This document shows, in pieces, positions 41,247 to 53,800 of a stretch of 64,000 nucleotides of DNA. The number at the start of each line of letters is the position of its first letter. Position 1 is the first letter of the stretch. Source of the DNA: Zygophlyctis sp. KS116 (Eukaryota; Chytridiomycota); assembly GCA_054661495.1 (NCBI GenBank), contig BAAFSQ010000011.1:1-64000 (forward strand), written 5' to 3'. The notes under the pieces are model-generated. The model did no database searches and was not told the origin of the DNA. It saw nothing but the letters and a program-made list of their open reading frames with translations. The position numbers were made by a program, and so were the translations under genes.

Positions 41247-43624
41247 ATGAAAAACGGATTTGAGCTTCCGCTTCGGGTAGTGATTCTCTCACTTATATCG
41301 GTCTTGGCTTTTTCGTCGAGGCTGTTTTCTATCATTAGATTTGAGTCTGTGATTCATGAGTTTGATCCATGGTTTAATTATCGTACAACTATTCAACTAG
41401 TAGAACAGGGATTTTACGAGTTTGTGAATTGGTAATTATTATATCTTATACCAGGTTTGATGAACTATCTTGGTATCCACTTGGTAGAGTGGTCGGAGGC
41501 ACTGTGTATCCTGGTATTATGGTAACGGCGGGACTTATGCACTGGATCTCGAATGCTCTGAATTTTACCGTGCATATAAGAGAAGTTTGTGTATTTCTGG
41601 CTCCTATTTTTTCAGCTTTTACTGCTATTGCAACTTATGCACTCACTGCAGAATTTAAGGATGAAAGTGCGGGTTTATTAGCAGCACTCTTTATGGGGAT
41701 CGCTCCAGGATATATTTCTAGATCAGTTGCAGGTTCATATGATAATGAAGCTATTTCAATTTTTTTACTAGTTTATACTTTTTACTGGTGGATTAGAGCC
41801 TTAAAAACAGGTAAAATCAAGGTATTTAATTATAGGTTCTGCGCTTTATGGAGCGGTTGCTGCTTTATTCTACTTTTATATGGTATCATCTTGGGGAGGT
41901 TACGTCTTTATTATTAATATGATTCCTCTTCATGCATTTGTATTGATATTAATGGGAAGATTTTCTACCAGACTATATATTTCTTATTCTACGTTTTATA
42001 TAATTGGAACGCTCTCTTCTATGCAAATTCCATTTGTTGGGTTTTTGCCGGTAAGAAGTAGTGAACATATGGCTGCTTTAGGTGAATCTATAATTCTAAT
42101 GGTTTAGGTGTCTTTGGACTATTGCAAATTGTTGCTTTTGCTGAATTTCTGAAAAGTTTGTTGTCAAAGGATGAATTTAAATTTGTATTTAGAGTTGCTC
42201 TGGCTTCAATATTCTTTGGTGGCTTGGGGGCACTGATGGGTTTAGTTTCAGCTGGATATATCGCGCCTTTTAATGGTCGTTTTTACTCACTATGGGATAC
42301 TGGATATGCCAAGATTCATATACCTATTATAGCCTCAGTCTCTGAACATCAGCCTACTGCTTGGCCATCTTTCTTGTTTGATTTAGGGCTTTTGATTGTA
42401 GTCTTTCCAGCTGGAATTTATCTGTGCTTTAAGAGTTTTAAGGATGAACATTTATTTGTGATTCTTTATGCAGCATTGGGATCTTATTTTGCTGGTGTTA
42501 TGGTCCGCTTGATGTTGACTCTAACTCCTATTGTGTGTATCGCTTCTGCAATCGCAATCTCTACAGTCTTTGATACCTATTTGAAATCCGAGGGAGGTGA
42601 ATCAGTTTCCGATAAGCCCGCTCAAGAAGATGCGTCCATAAGTGATGGTGAATCTGCTAAAAAAGATATTAAGAAACTAGCAAAGAAAAAGAAGTCTGCC
42701 AAAAAGGAATCTACAGAATCAAATGATTCTAAGTGGTATCCAGTATCTTCAAGCGTTTCAATATCGGTTATTTTGCCCATTGCGTATCTTTTAGCTCAGT
42801 TTGTTGCCCATTCGACTTGGGTAACTTCCCATGCATATTCTTCGCCATCTATAGTTCTAGCTGGGCAGAATCGTGATGGTAGCCAAAATATTATTGACGA
42901 TTTCCGAGAAGCTTATTATTGGCTTCGTCAAAATACCGATGAAAAGGCAAAGATTTTATCATGGTGGGATTATGGATACCAAATCACTGGAATGTCAAAT
43001 CGAACTGTGCTAGTTGATAATAATACTTGGAATAATACACATATTGCTACAGTTGGAAAGGCAATGTCTTGCTCAGAAGAAGTATCGTACGAAGTAATGA
43101 GAAAACATGATGTTGATTATGTTTTAGTTATTTTTGGAGCTTTACTAGGGTATTCGGGGGATGATATAAATAAGTTCTTATGGATGATCCGTATTGGAGA
43201 AGGAATATATCCAAATGATATTACTGAACGTAAATTCTTTACTGACCAAGGTGAATATGCAGTTGGGGCGAAAGCTACAGAGACAATGAAAAATTCTTTG
43301 CTTTACAAGCTTTCATACTATCGATTTTCTGAATTAGGACAGGGTCAACCAATGAGAGATAATGTACGCGGGGAAGAAATTCCTACTGACCCTATTAAAC
43401 TATCTGTAGTGGACGAAGGTATGATGTTATGATTTTTAAAATACCAGCATTTACTTCTGAACACGCTCTAGTACGAATCTATGAAGTCAAAAAACCGGAT
43501 AACATTGGGCGACCTCTACCTGTAGCTTCTAGGTATAACTTTTTGTCTAAAAAGTAGATTTGGTGCCAAGAGAAAGCGACCTCAAAGAAGAGTTACGAAA
43601 AAAAAGAGAAGAAACCAAGCGTAA
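41247..43624 (+). CDS. STT3: Oligosaccharyltransferase catalytic subunit STT3
   Basis: Catalytic subunit of ER N-glycosylation. Introns 41432-41454, 41811-41835, 42082-42107, 43419-43447 and 43533-43557 give 749 aa. The N-terminus has [13 protein letters not shown] (DxD metal site), then [16 protein letters not shown], then [18 protein letters not shown] (second DxD-type motif). A multi-pass membrane region follows. The lumenal part has [14 protein letters not shown] (the WWDYG motif) and [15 protein letters not shown]. An unusual K/E/S-rich insert lies at about 42590-42730 ([17 protein letters not shown]). The last intron has two adjacent acceptors (43554 and 43557), giving proteins that differ by one Ser. 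An in-frame ATG at 41223 would overlap the HDDC3 gene. Confidence 0.95.
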
Positions 43625-43656
43625 GGGGGCTTAAAGATTTTGTTTATTGAAAAAAT

Positions 43657-44821
43657 CTACCAATTATCATTTCCCATTGAGTCAAAGAGATAATTAGCAG
43701 CCAATTCCTCATTCTTATCACAAGCTAAAAACGCTTCAGCCGCGACATTTCTATCGAATCCTAACGCAACCAACTACTATCAGTCTAAAAAACATACACG
43801 GTTAATAGCAGCATCATCCTCTGGAGAGATTGTTACATATTGAGCACCAGCAGCCCCACCTTCTTCTTCTTCAAATTCACCGCCTTCTCCCCCTTCTCCA
43901 AGAAGTGATAAAAACTGATCCTGATTAGAACTTATCAACTGCATCATTTCAGGAGAGCTTTGAGCCAATTGCTGCAACAATGGCTGCAGTAATTCCGGCT
44001 GTGCTTGAACCAATTGCCGTAACTGTTGAAATTGCGGTGAATTACGCAACATTGCTAATTGAGCTGCAGCACCCTGTCCAGCAGCAGGATTTACTGTATT
44101 TGTATTAGATCTAGTCTGATTAGCAGCCGCATCAAACATATTAAACGGTTGTCCAGCAGCTGTAGCACTTCTTTGAGCTTCTTGAGGCTCTGCAGTATTT
44201 ACCATTGGTGCAGGTGTAACATCTCTAGCAATGGATTCAGGAATTCCCTAATTTTTTTAAAAAATCCACGCTTATTACAGTCATTAGATATTCTGCAGCT
44301 CTATCAGGATTATTAAATGCAGCTCTCATTGCCCTTACAACTTGAGCCCTTTCAAAACCCATTTCTACCAATCCAGTGACTGCTGCCTCATATGCTGTCC
44401 CAGTAGCTAATGTAGTATCTGTTTGTACCAAACCTGGATCTGGAGCTGGAGCTGCAACTGCAACAGGAGCTGTAACAGAAGCTGGAGCTGGAGCTGGCGA
44501 GGGAGTTGGTACAGTTGCAGCGGGCACAGGTCCAGATGCAATCGCAGTTGCTGGCAGTGATGTTTGTGCGACTGTAGCTGCAGGAACAGACACTGCCTTT
44601 GGTTTAGTTACCATGACGACTAAGAAATCTTTTTCTTGTATATTCAAATCCTTGACCATTGATTCATCATTTAGAATTTTTCCTGAATGAATTAATTTCT
44701 GTAATTCAGTAGAGAATCCCTGTGACTCTTGAATTTTCTTTTTCAAGTCTAAAACATTATCTTGCTCCAGCGATTCAATATAAAAGGTTTTTTGCTGTAA
44801 AGTTTTGACGGTCAATTTCAT
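43657..44821 (-). CDS. RAD23: RAD23 proteasome shuttle / nucleotide-excision-repair factor
   Basis: Carries ubiquitinated proteins to the proteasome and stabilises XPC/Rad4. Introns 44248-44278 and 43774-43797 give 369 aa. Domain order is UBL (1-75; [20 protein letters not shown]), an Ala/Pro/Val-rich linker, UBA1 ([20 protein letters not shown]), the XPC-binding domain ([20 protein letters not shown] with [11 protein letters not shown]), and UBA2 ([18 protein letters not shown]). The protein ends [10 protein letters not shown]. The arrangement is complete. It converges with STT3, 32 bp apart. Confidence 0.96.
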
Positions 44822-44853
44822 TTCTCACTTGAGAACCTATCCAACAACCCTGA

Positions 44854-45408
44854 ATGAATTTAAAAGTTGAGCTCATCAAGAAAGTGTCAGACGTCCGAGG
44901 CCTGCTTAGATCAACTGGACAGATGGCAGACGCAAGAATAACAAGAATTAAAGACGATAGAATGTATCTTAAAGTCAAGAATGTACTAGAATTTGAGGAA
45001 TTTTCTAAATTTGGTACTGTGGAACTTGCTCCTGTACAATTAGGAAATCTATTATTTTCTGAAAAAGGATGTGTAAATCCTCTGGAAAATACTTTACAGG
45101 ATGATATACAATACCAAGAGTTTTTACAAGATCCAACAGGGATAATAGAGTCTGTTGAAGCTCCAATGAATACTCTTACTACTCCTCTACTTGAAGCTCT
45201 CAGAGACAAGAAATCTCAAAAATCTAAAAAATCTAAAAAGGAATTGTATCAACCAGTAATAGCAAGTTCTCTAAAATCATTTAATGAGGCTCAATCAGAC
45301 TCTTTATCAAAAGATTCAAGTCTAGGAAAAAGTAGCAAGAAATCTAAAAAATCTAAAAAATCAAGAAAAGTTAATTTTGTACAAAAAGCAAGTTTGGACA
45401 AGTCTTGA
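44854..45408 (+). CDS. UPF3-like protein (Smg4/UPF3 domain, tentative)
   Basis: A 184-aa intronless open frame. The central part, TVELAPVQLGNLLFSE followed by DDIQYQEFLQDP, resembles the end of the Smg4/UPF3 RRM-like domain (VEFAPFQ... DDPEYQKFLE). TPLLEALRDKK recalls the TPLL segment after it. The C-terminus is Lys/Ser-rich with repeated KKSKKS. The usual N-terminal RRM start (VVIRRLPP) is not visible, so either the domain is degenerate or the assignment is wrong. Its last 38 bp overlap the antisense 3' end of the dipeptidase gene. Confidence 0.5.
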   Translation: MNLKVELIKKVSDVRGLLRSTGQMADARITRIKDDRMYLKVKNVLEFEEFSKFGTVELAPVQLGNLLFSEKGCVNPLENTLQDDIQYQEFLQDPTGIIESVEAPMNTLTTPLLEALRDKKSQKSKKSKKELYQPVIASSLKSFNEAQSDSLSKDSSLGKSSKKSKKSKKSRKVNFVQKASLDKS

Positions 45409-46530
45409 GGATTTTAATTCTGGATTCTAGAGGTTTTACAATTGTAGAAAAGGTTTCAATGGTTGTAAACACTCTCAAAAAGTTTTCTCCAATTAAACCA
45501 GAAATTTCAGAGTCTGACCAACCACGACTAATCATTTCAGAGACTAAATATGGGTATTTGGAGACATCTTCTAAACCTATAGGAACTGAATTTATACCAT
45601 CAAAATCTGATCCAAATCCTACATGTTTTCTACCTGCAATTTTTCCAATATGATCAATATGATTAGCTACATCTTGTAAAGTTGCTGTTGAAGAACATGT
45701 AATAAATTCTGGGTAAAAATTAACCATTACTATTCCATCTTTTAATTTTAACATTTTTAAAATTTCATCTGGAACATTTCTAGGATTATTACATAGAGTA
45801 TAAGAAGAAGAATGTGAAAAAATAACTGGAGTTTTAGAAATCTCCAAGACTTGTTTCATAACTTTATGTGACACATGTGAAATATCAATCATCATTCCTA
45901 ATCTATTCATTTCTAGAATTCCAGACCTTCCAGACTGAGAAAGACCACCATGGATTTCAGGTTTAGCACAAGAATCAGCCCATAATGTATGACAGGTATG
46001 AGTTAAAGTCATATATCTAGCTCCCAAGTCATACATCATTCTCTATACTATAAACTTGAAATTCTTACTAAAACACCCACAGAGTCATCAATAGAATGTC
46101 CACCTTCTAGTCCAATCATTGAAGCAATTTTCCCTTTTTTAGTAATTTCATAAATATCTGCAGAGCTTTTAGCAAATTCTAAATCTGAATTTAATGCAAT
46201 CATTCGATGTATCAAGTCAATCTGATTGAGCGTGTCCGAAACTGCAGAATTCCAAACTTTATAATCTGAACATGGTACATAAGCAGACCATATCTGAGCC
46301 TTTACACCTCCTTCCTTTAATCTATACAAGTCTGTATGAAAATTAGACCCAAGTCTACTTAAATTCAAATCATTAATTCTTCCATTATATAAGTCTGAAA
46401 TCTTTTCTGGTAAATCATTATGAGAGTCTATTAGAATATTATCTTTAATCAACTCTTGGGCCTTGTTTAAATGAATAGACTGGAGTGCTATTGCTCCTCC
46501 CGTGAATAGAAATTGTAAAATTATTCTCAT
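45371..46530 (-). CDS. Membrane dipeptidase (renal dipeptidase family M19), secreted
   Basis: Zinc-dependent dipeptidase. One intron (46043-46068) gives 377 aa. Residues 1-18 are a signal peptide (MRIILQFLFTGGAIALQS). Zinc ligands are visible: DSHNDLP (HxD), MIGLEGGHSI (bridging Glu), ISHVSHKVM and PVIFSHSSSYTLC (His ligands) and GFGSDFDG (Asp). Other family marks are LTHTCHTLWADSC and NPRNVPDEIL. The C-terminal tail after VFTTIE is short and hydrophobic, which could carry a GPI signal as in animal DPEP1, but this is not clear. Confidence 0.93.
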
Positions 46531-46598
46531 AATCTCAAAAGACGTAAATATCAGTATAATGATTGCAAAAAGAGAAAATTAAGGAAAATCAAAGGATG

Positions 46599-47003
46599 CT
46601 ACTTGCATGCCTTATCCCAAATGCCAAGATCAGCGCCAGTTCTTTGTAATTTCTTCTTAACATTCCTTGCCCGATCTTTTAAATTGACATTTGTTCTGTT
46701 TGCCAATTCTTCTGAAAAATGAGCCTTGATTGCTTTCCAGTCATTCCCAAATATGATCATTCCTTTTTCTAGGGCATCGGTCTCTTCTTTAGTCCATGGC
46801 TTTTTGACACCGGGCGGTCTGCGACGGGGAAATGGTTTGTTTTGATAAGGAGATAATGGCTTTGTGGGATCTAGAACAATACTTCCAAAGAATGGGCTTG
46901 GATTGATAGAAGTGGCAGAAGATGTTTGAGAGGGTTCATAAGGAGAATCTAATTCATCAAATTCATCATATCGATTATCATCAGTCAAGACTTTTTTCGA
47001 CAT
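46599..47003 (-). CDS. Telobox-type Myb/SANT DNA-binding protein
   Basis: A 134-aa intronless gene with one C-terminal Myb domain (residues about 70-125): RRPPGVKKPWTKEETDALEK, IIFGNDWKAIKAHF and the telobox helix VNLKDRARNVKKKL. VxLKDKxRN is the hallmark of telomere-repeat binders (TRF, Tbf1, Teb1). There is no dimerisation domain, so it is much shorter than TRF proteins. The N-terminus is acidic and Ser/Pro-rich. It may bind telomeric TTAGGG-type repeats or related promoter sites. Confidence 0.85.
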   Translation of the reverse strand: MSKKVLTDDNRYDEFDELDSPYEPSQTSSATSINPSPFFGSIVLDPTKPLSPYQNKPFPRRRPPGVKKPWTKEETDALEKGMIIFGNDWKAIKAHFSEELANRTNVNLKDRARNVKKKLQRTGADLGIWDKACK

Positions 47004-47292
47004 TTTACAAGGCCTAGGTTTCAGGTTCAGGTAGCGGTTATCTTTGAAACTTGAGGGTAATTCTCCGTTTGAATGTCATTCTCCGTTGACTCTCTGGTCT
47101 CGGACAATGTCTTTTCAAAGTTAAGGATACTTTTTAAAGACTCTATAGAATCTCTCCTGATTTCTAGAATTAATTTTATAATACTTGTTCTTGTCAAGTG
47201 GGCGTCGTATTCTAGGTTTCATGCATGTTTCAAATTCAAAAACTACCCCTGACACTAGGCGTGACACTAAAACTTGAATTTGTAGTGAATTT

Positions 47293-47709
47293 ATGTTTTA
47301 TTTTTGTGGATCTATCCGTGGAGGACTTTCAGACACTCAAATTTATCATGAATTAATTAAAACTATTAAAGAATATGGAACTTGTCTTACTGAACATGTT
47401 GGAGATTTACAATATTTGGAAAATGAAAAAAGTTCAGATCAAGAAATTTGGATTAAAGATATGAGTATGTTAAAATCATCTAAATTGGTGATTGCAGAAG
47501 CTACTCTTCCTTCTCTTGGAGTAGGATATGAATTAGGAATCGCTGAATCTCTTAAAATACCTACGCTAGTCTTGTATAGAAATAATAGTAGGAGGTGTTC
47601 TGCAATGATTTCAGGAAATAGTTTTTTTATTTTAAAGTATTATGATACTGTACAAGAGGCTCAAACTATAATTAGAGAATTCATGACTGAATTTCACAAG
47701 AATCGTTAA
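47293..47709 (+). CDS. DNPH1: 2'-deoxynucleoside 5'-phosphate N-hydrolase (DNPH1/RCL)
   Basis: Nucleotide-pool enzyme that removes the base from modified deoxynucleoside monophosphates. A 138-aa intronless gene. Signatures are FYFCGSIRGG (phosphate loop with Tyr and Arg), GTCLTEHVGD, WIKDMSMLKSSKLVIAEATL (catalytic Asp region) and PSLGVGYELGIAES, including the catalytic Glu. The order and length match human DNPH1 (174 aa) without its N-terminal extension. Confidence 0.93.
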   Translation: MFYFCGSIRGGLSDTQIYHELIKTIKEYGTCLTEHVGDLQYLENEKSSDQEIWIKDMSMLKSSKLVIAEATLPSLGVGYELGIAESLKIPTLVLYRNNSRRCSAMISGNSFFILKYYDTVQEAQTIIREFMTEFHKNR

Positions 47710-47829
47710 TAAATTCAAGAGTCTTGAGACGTTTAAAAGTACATGTATGTGTAATGCATCATAGGAATAGGAATGCAGAACTACAAAATACTAAAAACAG
47801 GCCAGAACGTAGGGCGTTAGATTTTTTAA

Positions 47830-50800
47830 ATGCAAAGTGATCAAGAGTTTGTGGATCAGGACTCTCTTGATGAGAATATGGATGGGCAAGAACCTGTTTT
47901 CACTGTACAAGAGCCGAGTGGAAATAAAGACACAGAAGCTCAAGAACAACTGTTGGAGTTGGAAGACATGGAGCCAAGTTTTGATGAAATTCTGGATATT
48001 GAAGAAGAGGAAGAATTAGATTCTGAACAAGACGGTCAGGAAGACCAGAATGAACAGACGGGACTAGAGGAGGACCAAGACGATGAACACGAGGAGGAAG
48101 ACCAGCTGGATTTTGAAGATGAACAAGTGCAAAGTCAAGAATATGAAAATCCTTCTCTAGTGGAACAGCTGGAACAAGTTAAAAACTCTCTCGAGTTGAA
48201 GAGAATTCTTCAATTTTTGGGGATTTCAGAACTAAAAGACTTGAATCTCGAGGAATTTATTCAGAAATTACAGGAATTTATATTCTCTCAAGATGAAGAA
48301 TCTCAATTAAATCTAAAATCACAACTAGAAACTTTAAAGGCAAAAAATAGAGTTTTAGAAGTGGATTTAGAAGATAAGGGGAATAGGATAGAGCGTCTAA
48401 ATTATGAATCTAACAAGGAAATTTCTAAATTAAAAAAAGATCTAAAGGAATTTTCAGACAAGAATAATGAATTAAATCAGTTAATATCAGTGGAAATTTC
48501 TAAAAATAAACAAAAAGATTTGGAATTAAGGTCTACAAGGGATACAATGAATTCTCAAGTAGAAATAATATCAAAATTGGAAGGAGAAAAAAGAGAATTA
48601 TTTGCTTTAAATGTAAAGAAACAAGAAGAGTTGGAAGTTTTAAAGGAAAATTTAGATAATTTCTCTGGACAAATTAATTCTCTAAGGCAGGAATTAAGTA
48701 TGGCTTCACATGAATTAACAGATGTGCAAAGTTCAGATGCGAAAATGAGATCAGAATTAAGTATGTGTGAACAACAAATTGGACAATTAAAAAGGAATAA
48801 TGAATGGCTTAATCAGGAATTACAGAAAACTACACAAGAATTTAATGATTATAGGAGATCAAGGGTACTTTATTTTATCGCTAAGTTGCAAGGGTGAACA
48901 AATTTCACAGCTACAGAGTTTATTTGAGTCTTGTAGTCAAGAAAGAAGTAGTCTTGAAATTAAATCAGTTTCTCTAGAAAAGAAAAATAATGAATTGGAT
49001 GAAAAGGTTCAGAATTTATTAGAAAAAGTAAAATATGTAAAGCTTTTCAAGTTATTAAGCATTAGACTGAAGATTTAATGCATCTTGGTGAAAAACAATT
49101 TAGATCAGAGATGTTGTCTCAAAAAAAGCTCACAGAACTATATGAAGATAAAATGGCGCAGAATGAAGAACGTGTTTTAGAATTTCAAAATCTTATCAAA
49201 GATTTGGAGGGGAAAGTTGAGGCTTTTGCGGTTGAGAGGTCTCGAATTCTCTCTCAAAATGAAGAAAATTTAAAATATTTGCAAGAACAAATCTCAACTA
49301 AAAATTCTGAAATCGAAAAACTCCGAGGGGAATTGGAAAATATTAATCAAACTCTTCCTGAGAGTCAACAAAATGCTCAAAATGGGGTAAGTTTTATATA
49401 TTAATTCTTAGCTTGGACTTTTGAGTCCGAGTGCAGCCGCCGTATCTAGGCTGGAAAAATCCGGGAAAACGTTTACTGAAATTGTATTTAATTTGAACTA
49501 ATCCTTTAGTATTATGATTACACATCTTTACAAGAGCAATATGCCAAAGAAAAAAGAGAATCTGCTCGTGCTAAACAAATGCTAGAATCAATAATGAGTG
49601 AATTAGCTGAACGGGCCCCAGTGTATGAATCTTTTAGAGTAGATTTGGAAAATCTGCGTTTAGAAAATGAAGGAATGTTGCGGGATTTGACCAACGCTCA
49701 GAATAAACGGGATCAGTTGGATCAACAAGCTTCAGATCTGAAAGTAAAAGTTTCTAAATTAGAGAATGAAAATAGAGTGATAGCACAAGGTATTAATTGA
49801 AACTTCTCAATAATAGAGAATCGGGATTTGGGACGTCAAGTACAAGGCCTTTTACGACAAATTGAAACTGTTGGAACCGATTTCGCTGGAATAAGAACTT
49901 TAGAGGCGTCTTCTCTTCAGAGAATTGTAGATAGGAACGATGAAGGAGTCTCGCTTGATGTTTTAGGATCTGATTCTGATGCTCTTATTAGTGAGAAATT
50001 GGTCGTGTTTAGAAATATTGAGGAGTTGCAGAATCAAAACCAAACTCTTCGCCGCACAGTTCGAAATCTGTCTAAAAAAATGGAAGAATTTGAAAATGAA
50101 CAAAGTCGTCAAAGGGACGAACAAATTTCAAAGGAGATGGATGATGCCAGCAAGGCGATCGAAGCTTTACAAGAACAATTACGTGTTCAATCTCTTAAAC
50201 TGGATACTTTTGTCAGGGAGAGAGATCAATGGAAAAAAATTGCTGAAGGAAGACTGCCTTCCAGCTCACCTTTCAAGGATAACGGCAGTAGAGCACCGTC
50301 CCCGGGGTCTGAAGTAAGAAAAGGCGCCGAGATTGAAAATATGTACAAAGAAATTCAGGTAAATTTTCTTGATTAATCCCTCGATAGAATGAGTATGCTA
50401 TTTATCGTAAAGAATGTGACACAAATATAAAGATGCTGAAAGAAACGATCGACTCTTTAAATCAAGAAAAGCTTGAATTATCTATTCAATCAGCCCGATT
50501 AATGACTCAAAGTAATTACCAACAAGAGAGATATGACTTGCTGGTTGCAAATACTGAAGGACAGTCTAAGGAGCTGTCACTGCTCCGAGACAAATTAAGT
50601 ACTTCTGCATCCACGTTGACTAGACAAGAATCAAAGATTCAGGAGCTGACTGTCAATTTAAGCGAATCTCGGCAAACGCTTGAGATCATAAAAAATGAAA
50701 ATCAGCAAATGAAAATTGATCGTGAAGTTTGGAAGGCTACGGAAGCACGGACAATAAAAGAGCGGCAAGATCTAGTTCGGGAACGAAACTCCACCATTGA

Positions 50801-53800
50801 TCGTCTTCGAGAAGTCCAGCATCAATTTGATGATAAAGATCGCCTCGCTACTGCTGAACGTAAGCGTATAGAAGGCCAGTTGGAATTAGCTCAAAAGGAA
50901 ATGCAATCTACTCGAAAACAATTAAATGATATAATGGATGAACATAGATCTATGTCCGCACGCCATGATATTGAATCGAAGGAGGCCCAATCTAGGATTG
51001 AAACATTGTCTACCTCCCTTGAAAAAGCCAGAGGAGAGTTAAGCCTATCTCAGAATAAAGAATCTAATCTCAATGAACGTTTGCATGAAGTCAATGCTAG
51101 ACTTAAAGCCGCTGAAGAGAAGTTGTCGATATATGAGGGAAGAGCCCGGTTAATCTCTCAGTCTACTGAATCTAACCCAGAAGATCGTGTTAAAACTCTA
51201 GAAATCAAGCTGAATCAAGCCAAATATGAAATAACTACACTTTCAGAGGAGCTTAAGATGGAAAAGGAACACTGTATAGCTTTTAAAGATATTGCTCAAG
51301 CAAGCGAAGAACGGTTGTCAGAAGTAAATAGCACATATGATCTGTATAAAGCCGAAACAGAAAGGGAGCTTGACCATGCGAAGCAAATGATTTCCGCATT
51401 GGAAATGGAAAAAGAAGAAATCAAAGAACGCCTTAATAGCACTATTCAAGAATTGACATCTTCCCAAGAAAAATTAGACGAGCAACAAGCACAATATTCT
51501 CAAAAAATTAAGGATCTGGAACATAATTTAGAAGGTGCTAAACTTAGCGAATCTTCTGCCCTAGGTCAATTTGAAACTTTGAGAGCTGACATCCAGCTTC
51601 ATTCTAAGATTGCTCGAGATGCTCAAGAAAATTATGAAAGAGAAGTTATGGCTCATTCTGTTTCACTTAAATCACTTACTTCAGCAAAAGAGGAATTAAC
51701 ATCTCTGAAAAATCAACTAGCAGAATCTGAGCAAAAGCTTTTCGTTTCAGAAAGGTCTTGGAATTCCTCTAAAGCGTCTTGGGAATTATTGAAAGCAGAA
51801 TATGAAAATCAACTTCAAGAGCTCAAGACGCGCTGTAATGACTTAACTGTTCAAAATACTTTATTACATTCACAATTTGAACAAATTCAATCAGCCCAAA
51901 GAAAAATTTCTCATAAGGCAGTGTCCGATATTATGGATGCATCATCTGTCGATAATTCACAAGAAGAATTGCGCGAAGTTATTCGATTTTTGAGAAGAGA
52001 AAAGGATATACTGCAAACTAAGCTGGAGCTATCTCTTCAAGAAGGCGAGCGTTCCACAGTACAATTGGAGCATCTGCAAAAGTCATTAGATGAAACTAGG
52101 GCAACACTGGATGAAGTAAATGATTTGATATATAATATTATAGGAGCGATCGAGAAAATCCGATCATCTTATTGCAGAAAGAAAACACAAGGAACTTTTA
52201 GATAAAATAGAACAGGCTAATCTGTTAAGAGAGTCTAATATTACACTGCGTGATCAATTAGAGGCAAGCAAAAACAAGCAGATTGACTTGGAGATACAAC
52301 TTCGTAACTCAAAAGAGGAATTGATCCCACTAAAAGGTAATTTGATAAAAAAAAATATTTTAGTTAGCCTATCAAAGTTTGAAGCAGATCTGAATGTTCG
52401 TAATGATGAGATAGAAGCTTTGCATCAAGATAATGCGAGATGGAAATTGCGGACACAGCAAATCTTGGAGAAATACGAGGTAAGCAATTACTTATCTAAC
52501 TTTCAGCGTATTGATCCTGTCGAACATGCCAGGCTTCAGAGTGAGAATGAGGCCCTGAGAACAGAAATAAATGAATTGAAAAAAAACTCAGATGGGATGA
52601 TGTTGAAGTTGAAGGAGGTTGAAGAAAAGGCTAAAAAAATTGAAAATATATCTATGAATTATAAAAGCTCATTATCAGACAAGTCTATCGAAATTTTGGA
52701 AAAAGAAGGGGTCATTAACAAATTAAACGAGGAAATTAAAGTGTTGAAGAGCGGATCAAAGGTTGAAGAATTGGTTCGTTATGTTTTTTCTTAACTTTAA
52801 AGGCTCGTGCGACTCAAGAAATTGACAAGTTGAAAGCTGATAGACAAAGTCTAGTTCAGCGCTCAAATGAGAACACAACTAAAGCTCGCCAAAAGAATGT
52901 AGATTTGCTGAATAAAAATAAGGAGCTTGAGAAACAAATAGTTGATCTGCAGGTATTTTTTCAGGAATTGAATTATGTAGAATAAGATCAAAAGTTTCCC
53001 ATCTTCTGCCGAAACTGCTGAAAAGCAACAGAAGGAAATGAATGAGTTAAGTAAGAACATTCGCGCAGAAATGGATCAATCATGGCAGCACAAACTTTCG
53101 AGTTCTCAAAGGCAGACAGAAGGTTACAAAAAGATGGCATTAGAATTGGAATCTAAACAGCTTCAATTAACTGAGGATCTCTTGAATCTGCGTAAGAAAT
53201 ATCAAGAGCTTTATGTATCTCAAATGTCGGAGAAGGTTGAGCCTACTACCCTTGATCAGCAGCCATCTGTGTCGGGAAAGCGGCCTCGAAATTCTAAAAC
53301 AGTTGAAACTGGTGACGATGATTCAACTGCTAAATTAGAAAATTCAGGTGAATCAGGACCTCCATCTACAAAAAGACTAAGAATTGAAGCCGACCCTTTT
53401 ATTCCTAATATAAATCCTCCTGAACCATTGCAGATTCCTCCAATTGAACCAACAGAAGTTGACGATTCTAATAATCTGATTCAAGACGATACAATGGAAC
53501 TCGTTGCAAAAGATCTAGAGGAAGTGGCCGAGGAAGAAAGTTATTTGGAACTGATTGAAGAAAATGAAGATGATGCAGAGCCATATGAAGGAGAGATGGA
53601 GAATCAGACATTTATAGATGATGCCTTATATGCACCGGACGTGCAAGCTGATGAGGAAAATGAAGCACTATTACAATTCTCTGGTAATACACCAATGAAT
53701 AATTTCTAGATGATGAAATACAAGAAAACGAGCAACAAAGAGTAGAAGAGGACCGGTAATATTTTATTGGATTAACTATTCAGAAATGCTAGCCTATATT

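Noticed and set aside
44376-44690. Plus-strand Ala/Gly-rich frame
   Set aside because: Antisense of the RAD23 linker, whose UBL, UBA and XPC-binding domains are on the minus strand.
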